A DNA stretch of 23,391 nucleotides from Fragilaria radians (lineage: Eukaryota; Bacillariophyta; Fragilariophyceae; Fragilariales; Fragilariaceae): contig CAAAJI010000207.1 of assembly GCA_900642245.1 (NCBI GenBank), forward strand, positions 29,565-52,955. Direction: 5' to 3'. Below the pieces are notes generated by a model, which made no database searches, was not told where the DNA came from, and saw only the letters and a list, made by a program, of their open reading frames with translations. A program made the position numbers and the translations under genes. This document shows positions 20,161 to 23,391 of this stretch, one piece after another. Numbering within the stretch: position 1 is the first letter of the stretch; each line of letters starts with the position of its first letter.

Positions 20161-20440
20161 GTATCTGGAACATTAACTCCAAGAAAGAATTTCAAGTGGG
20201 AACACACCTACGATTACAGAGCAAAGCGTTTCCGCTCCGCAGACCACCACAGATTAAAGGGTATACACATTTCAAATTCAGATGAAATTCATGGAAAACC
20301 AAGTCTAAGTATTAATAAAGATCAGGTATTAGAAGACCAAGTTGGATATCAAAGCCCTCAGCTATCCTAAGTGATGAGAATTGGTCATATATGTTTCAGA
20401 AATTGGAAATAAGCTAAAACAATCAGCTACTTTCAACACA

Positions 20441-22338
20441 ATCCAAGATTCTGAATTTCACTAAGACTATGTTGCTTTTGCTGCCAGCACTGGTCCGGAC
20501 ACATGATATTGACATGAGGCTATGAGGGAACCAGATAGAGAGCAGTTCCTCCAGGCTATGGACAAAGATATTAAAGCACACACGGACAACGGTGTATGGG
20601 AAATTGTCAAGAAGGACTCTATACCAAAAGGTCAAACATCCTACCTGCCGTCTGGGAGATGAAGCGCAAGAGGAGGATTTCAACCAGGGAGGTGTACAAG
20701 TTGAAAGCAAGAATCAATATTGAGGGTTCCAAACAGGTAAAAGGTCTTAATTTTTGGGAAACCTTTTCAACTGAGGCAACTTGGCCTACAATTTGGTTGT
20801 GGGAGACAAGGCAAATAGACTTGTACTTGCCTATACTCAAGCTGATGTTGGCTGTGAGTTGTACATGACAATTCCTGACGGCTTTCACGTCCCTTGTGAC
20901 AAAGGGAAAGATTATGCGCTTATGCTAAAAAAATTCGTTTGGAGAACAACAGGCGGGTAGAGTAAGGAACAAACACTTGATTCAAGCACTAAAACGGTAG
21001 GCTTTACGCAGAGTTCCATTGACAAATGCTTATTCTATAAAGGTTTATCACGTTTTTACTATATACTGATGACTCTATTCTTACTGGTCCTGATCCATCA
21101 GAACTGGATCAAACAATACAGAGGATGGTAGAAGCTGGTCTCAACATCACTATAGAAGGGAATATCAGCAATTTACTTGGGTTACAGATTCAGAGGGAGG
21201 GAGATGTCATCCATTTATCACAGCCACATCTAATCTCAGATATTCTGAGGGAATCAATATAAAAATACTGTTACCAAGTCAACACCAACAGCTTCAAGCA
21301 AGTAACTTGTAAGACATTTTGATTCTCAATCATTTGATGCACATTTTGACTATCGAAAGATTATTGGTAAACTAAACTACTTGGAGAAGTGGTCAAGACC
21401 TGATATATCATGCGCAGTACATCAAGCAGCACGGTTTGTAGTGGATCAAAGGTTGAGCACGGAAAAGCTATTGTCTGGCTTGGGATGCTAGAAATCTCTA
21501 GTGGCTTGCGGATTATTTCAATCTAGGTATTATGATTTCTACCTATAATTCTGTTTTTCTCTTGCTTCCATCACGGTTCACTAATTACCAAACATTTATC
21601 ATTCGCGTTTGCATTCCCTTGCGCGTTCGCATTCGCAGTGCATTATCATACGCACTCACGTTCTCATACACACTCGCGTCAATTTCCAATCACGCTTCAA
21701 GAAATTCTAGGGTTAATGGTCAATCTTAAATTGCCAGTATCACGATATTAACATGGGAGGTATCTGAAAGGTAACAAAGACAAGGGTGATTCCTATCGCC
21801 CAGATCTTTCTCAAGGATTTAGGTGTGTGTGGATGCATCTTTTGTGGGTAATTGAGATCCAAATGTTGCTTCATGGGACTCTGACACGACTCGTTCGAGG
21901 ACCGAATATGTTATATTCTTTGCCAGGTGTCCAATTGTGTGGGCATCAAAAATACAGAATGAGATAGCCCTCTCAGCAACAGAAAGTGAATATCTTGCAA
22001 TCTCCTCAGTAATTAGGGAATTACTACCCATTATTGAGCTGTTAAAAGAGATGGCACAATGCTTGGCAGTTTTGCATAATTAACCACCAATCTTGCATTG
22101 CCATGTATTTGAAAAAAATAGCGGTGCAGTGAAGATTGCAAAGGGAGCCAAAATGACAATTCTTTGACCAAAAACGAAGCATATAAATGTGAAATATCAC
22201 CACTTTAGGACAAACGTCTTGAAGGGAGACATTGAAATTAGCTATATCTCAACCAAAGATTTGCTGGCCGACCTATTGACCAAAGGTGTAAATCAAGCTA
22301 CGCTTGAAAGCTTGAGACCCTAGTTGATGGGATGGTAA
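20441..22338 (+). mobile_element. 5'-truncated, decayed Ty1/copia retrotransposon (pol RT-RNase H)
   Basis: Read on the plus strand with stops and frameshifts. The linker before RT includes VAFAASTGPDT and EAMREPDREQFLQAMDKDIK. RT follows with ILPAVWEMKRKRR, EVYKLKARINIEGSKQ, LVLAYTQADVGCELYMTIPD, FTQSSIDKCLFYKG and the catalytic YTDDSILTGPDP (Tyr-x-Asp-Asp at 21062-21073). Then come FDYRKIIGKLNYLEKWSRPD and VWLG|RYLKG, split by an insertion. RNase H includes WASKIQNEIALSATESEYLA, HINVKYHHFRTNVLKGDIEI and STKDLLADLLTKGVN, ending LMGW-stop at 22338. Gag, protease and integrase are not recognisable upstream. No flanking LTR pair is seen. Confidence 0.9.
21486..21753. mobile_element. Solo LTR-like insertion nested in the copia element
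   Basis: The 268-bp segment begins TGCTAG, ends TTAACA, and is flanked on both sides by TGGGA (21481-21485 and 21754-21758). Without it and one TGGGA, the copia frame reads GTCTGGCTTGGGAGGTATCT, i.e. VWLGRYLKG, exactly what the family has here. TG...CA ends plus a 5-bp target duplication are the signature of an LTR left by recombination. No coding sequence lies inside. It has a CG-containing CATTCGC/TCGC-rich stretch at about 21604-21690. Confidence 0.8.
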
Positions 22339-22908
22339 GTGTGTTAAAAGAACTACTCGAGCAACTTGGCAAGAAGTAGTAAAAGGAAAACTCACCAATG
22401 CAATGCAAGAATCCACACAATGTGCATTGTTTGATGAGTGTCTATTTTGGGAAATTGTGAGTCTTGAATTTCGGAAACTTTTCAATATCTCTATGCGCGA
22501 ACGCTTGCCTTATCACTTGAGTCCTATTTTGAGAATTGAACACACAAAATTTGTTGAATGCAAACCTTCTTGCATTCACATGTAGTGTCACGTTTTGTCA
22601 GAAAAAAGAACATGCTCACATCAACAACTATATATGATATATATATCATGCATGCTTGACATGAGAATCCTTCTGTGAATTCTTGTGTCAATTCTATAGT
22701 CATAAGATTGAATGCATATCAAGCAATCTGACTTTCACCCTTGGCCAAATACTAAAGCATAGGTGTGATTGCGTGTCAACATCTTTCAAGAGGAGAAAGT
22801 TTGGATTTTTCATTTTATGTTCTAGATTTTAAAATAGCAAATTTATTTACAAAAAGTAGCTTTCAAGAGCTCCTTATCTTGACGCTTAGTTTTTGAAATA
22901 AGTTAACA
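22339..22908. other. Region after copia pol, no gene seen
   Basis: It may include the decayed 3' LTR of the copia element, but with no second copy in the window this cannot be shown. A perfect 16-nt AT palindrome ATGATATATATATCAT lies at 22634-22649. Open frames here have no family signal. Confidence 0.5.
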
Positions 22909-23236
22909 TTGTTGTTTTGATTCTTATCTTGATCACCATTCTGCCTACAGCCATCATAATGCTAAGCAAAAAGTCTGACTATATTGTAGAAGATGAAGTG
23001 AAGTTGCAGTGCACAATGGATTGTCAGATGATTATTGAATGTGCTTCTGGTTCCCTTGAGGTTCCTGTTTGAGCTTTCAAACCTTTGTTGAAGTATCACA
23101 AATTCTCCTAAAGGAAAATCTGACCTCTCAATCATATCCATGCAATGCAAAACGCGTTGGTCTATTGGCTGTTACTGTTGCATAGGTAAATGCCAATGAC
23201 CAGATTGAGAACAAATATAAGTTTTGGATCCCTGCT
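22909..23236 (+). pseudogene. Fourth LRR copy: internal fragment with stops
   Basis: Aligns with 17886-18215 of copy B, from the membrane span (GTTTTGATTCTTATCTTGAT) through the Cys linker (GTGCAGTGCACAATGGAT) to the region before the LRR cap (AATGCCAATGACCAGATTGA). It carries a TGA at 23070-23072 where the intact copies read TGT for Cys, a one-base deletion next to it, and a TAG near 23184. Both the 5' part (codons before about 122) and the LRR domain are missing. Confidence 0.9.
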
Positions 23237-23391
23237 GACATACCTTGAGTTAAGTTCTTTAAGATAATACCTAACACTATAGGTTGTAAGCGATACAGTC
23301 TAATAATACTATAATAAATTAATAAGGCTAAGAGATGTGTGTATGTACCGATACTGGAGACGTCCAAAGTTATTGTTAGTACATAGTAAAT
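23237..23391. other. Window end, nothing recognised
   Basis: AT-rich sequence after the LRR fragment; no homology to the LRR cap continues here. Confidence 0.5.

Noticed and set aside
22634..22649. Perfect AT palindrome as an origin or regulatory site
   Set aside because: Alternating AT palindromes are common in AT-rich DNA and nothing else supports a function.

Overview
The window looks like nuclear DNA of a stramenopile alga, most likely a diatom. This is an inference, not a measurement. It rests on short GT-AG introns (65-78 nt), AT-rich intergenic DNA, single-pass leucine-rich-repeat (LRR) proteins built on the DxW...W...CxWxGxxC + IPSEIG pattern common in diatoms, and decayed Ty1/copia, Ty3/gypsy and PiggyBac-like elements of the kind diatom genomes carry. 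There is no sign of operons, ribosome-binding sites or phage.

Layout. (1) 1-1742, minus strand: a protein gene running off the left edge. It has a short first exon, a 65-nt intron and one uninterrupted 539-codon exon. It encodes an acidic protein of unknown function carrying three copies of a Cys-x(17-21)-Cys motif centred on SGW(F/Y)P. (2) 1743-6995: gene-poor DNA with a diverged dispersed repeat pair, a decayed four-unit tandem array and a 48-bp direct repeat. (3) 6996-8707, plus strand: LRR gene copy A, two exons, 544 aa. (4) 8708-10133: its 3' flank. (5) 10134-10482: a truncated third LRR copy (promoter plus about the first 50 codons). (6) 10686-13320, minus strand: a decayed Ty3/gypsy element in the order gag, protease, RT, RNase H, integrase, with the RT core deleted and an insertion in the integrase. 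(7) About 13640-14040, minus strand: a decayed coding remnant with a Cys/His-rich motif. (8) 14602-17278: a PiggyBac-like DNA transposon with hairpin-containing terminal inverted repeats and a broken transposase. (9) 17520-19235, plus strand: LRR gene copy B, two exons, 545 aa. (10) 19236-20440: 3' flank shared in part with copy A, interrupted by unrecognised minus-strand coding-like sequence. (11) About 20441-22338, plus strand: a 5'-truncated Ty1/copia pol with a nested 268-bp solo-LTR-like insertion flanked by a perfect 5-bp target duplication. (12) 22909-23236: a fourth, internal LRR fragment with stop codons.

Overall this is a tandem or dispersed cluster of LRR membrane proteins (two apparently intact genes, two fragments) expanding and breaking up inside transposon-rich DNA. 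The LRR proteins have a cytoplasmic N-terminal segment, one membrane span and an extracellular LRR domain, with no kinase. They are best read as receptor-like or adhesion-like surface proteins; the ligand is unknown. I found no clear defence island, biosynthetic cluster or other multi-gene system. The best leads for novelty are the triplicated Cys/SGW motif of the left-edge gene, the faster divergence of the exon 2 LRRs, and the hairpin-type ends of the DNA transposon.
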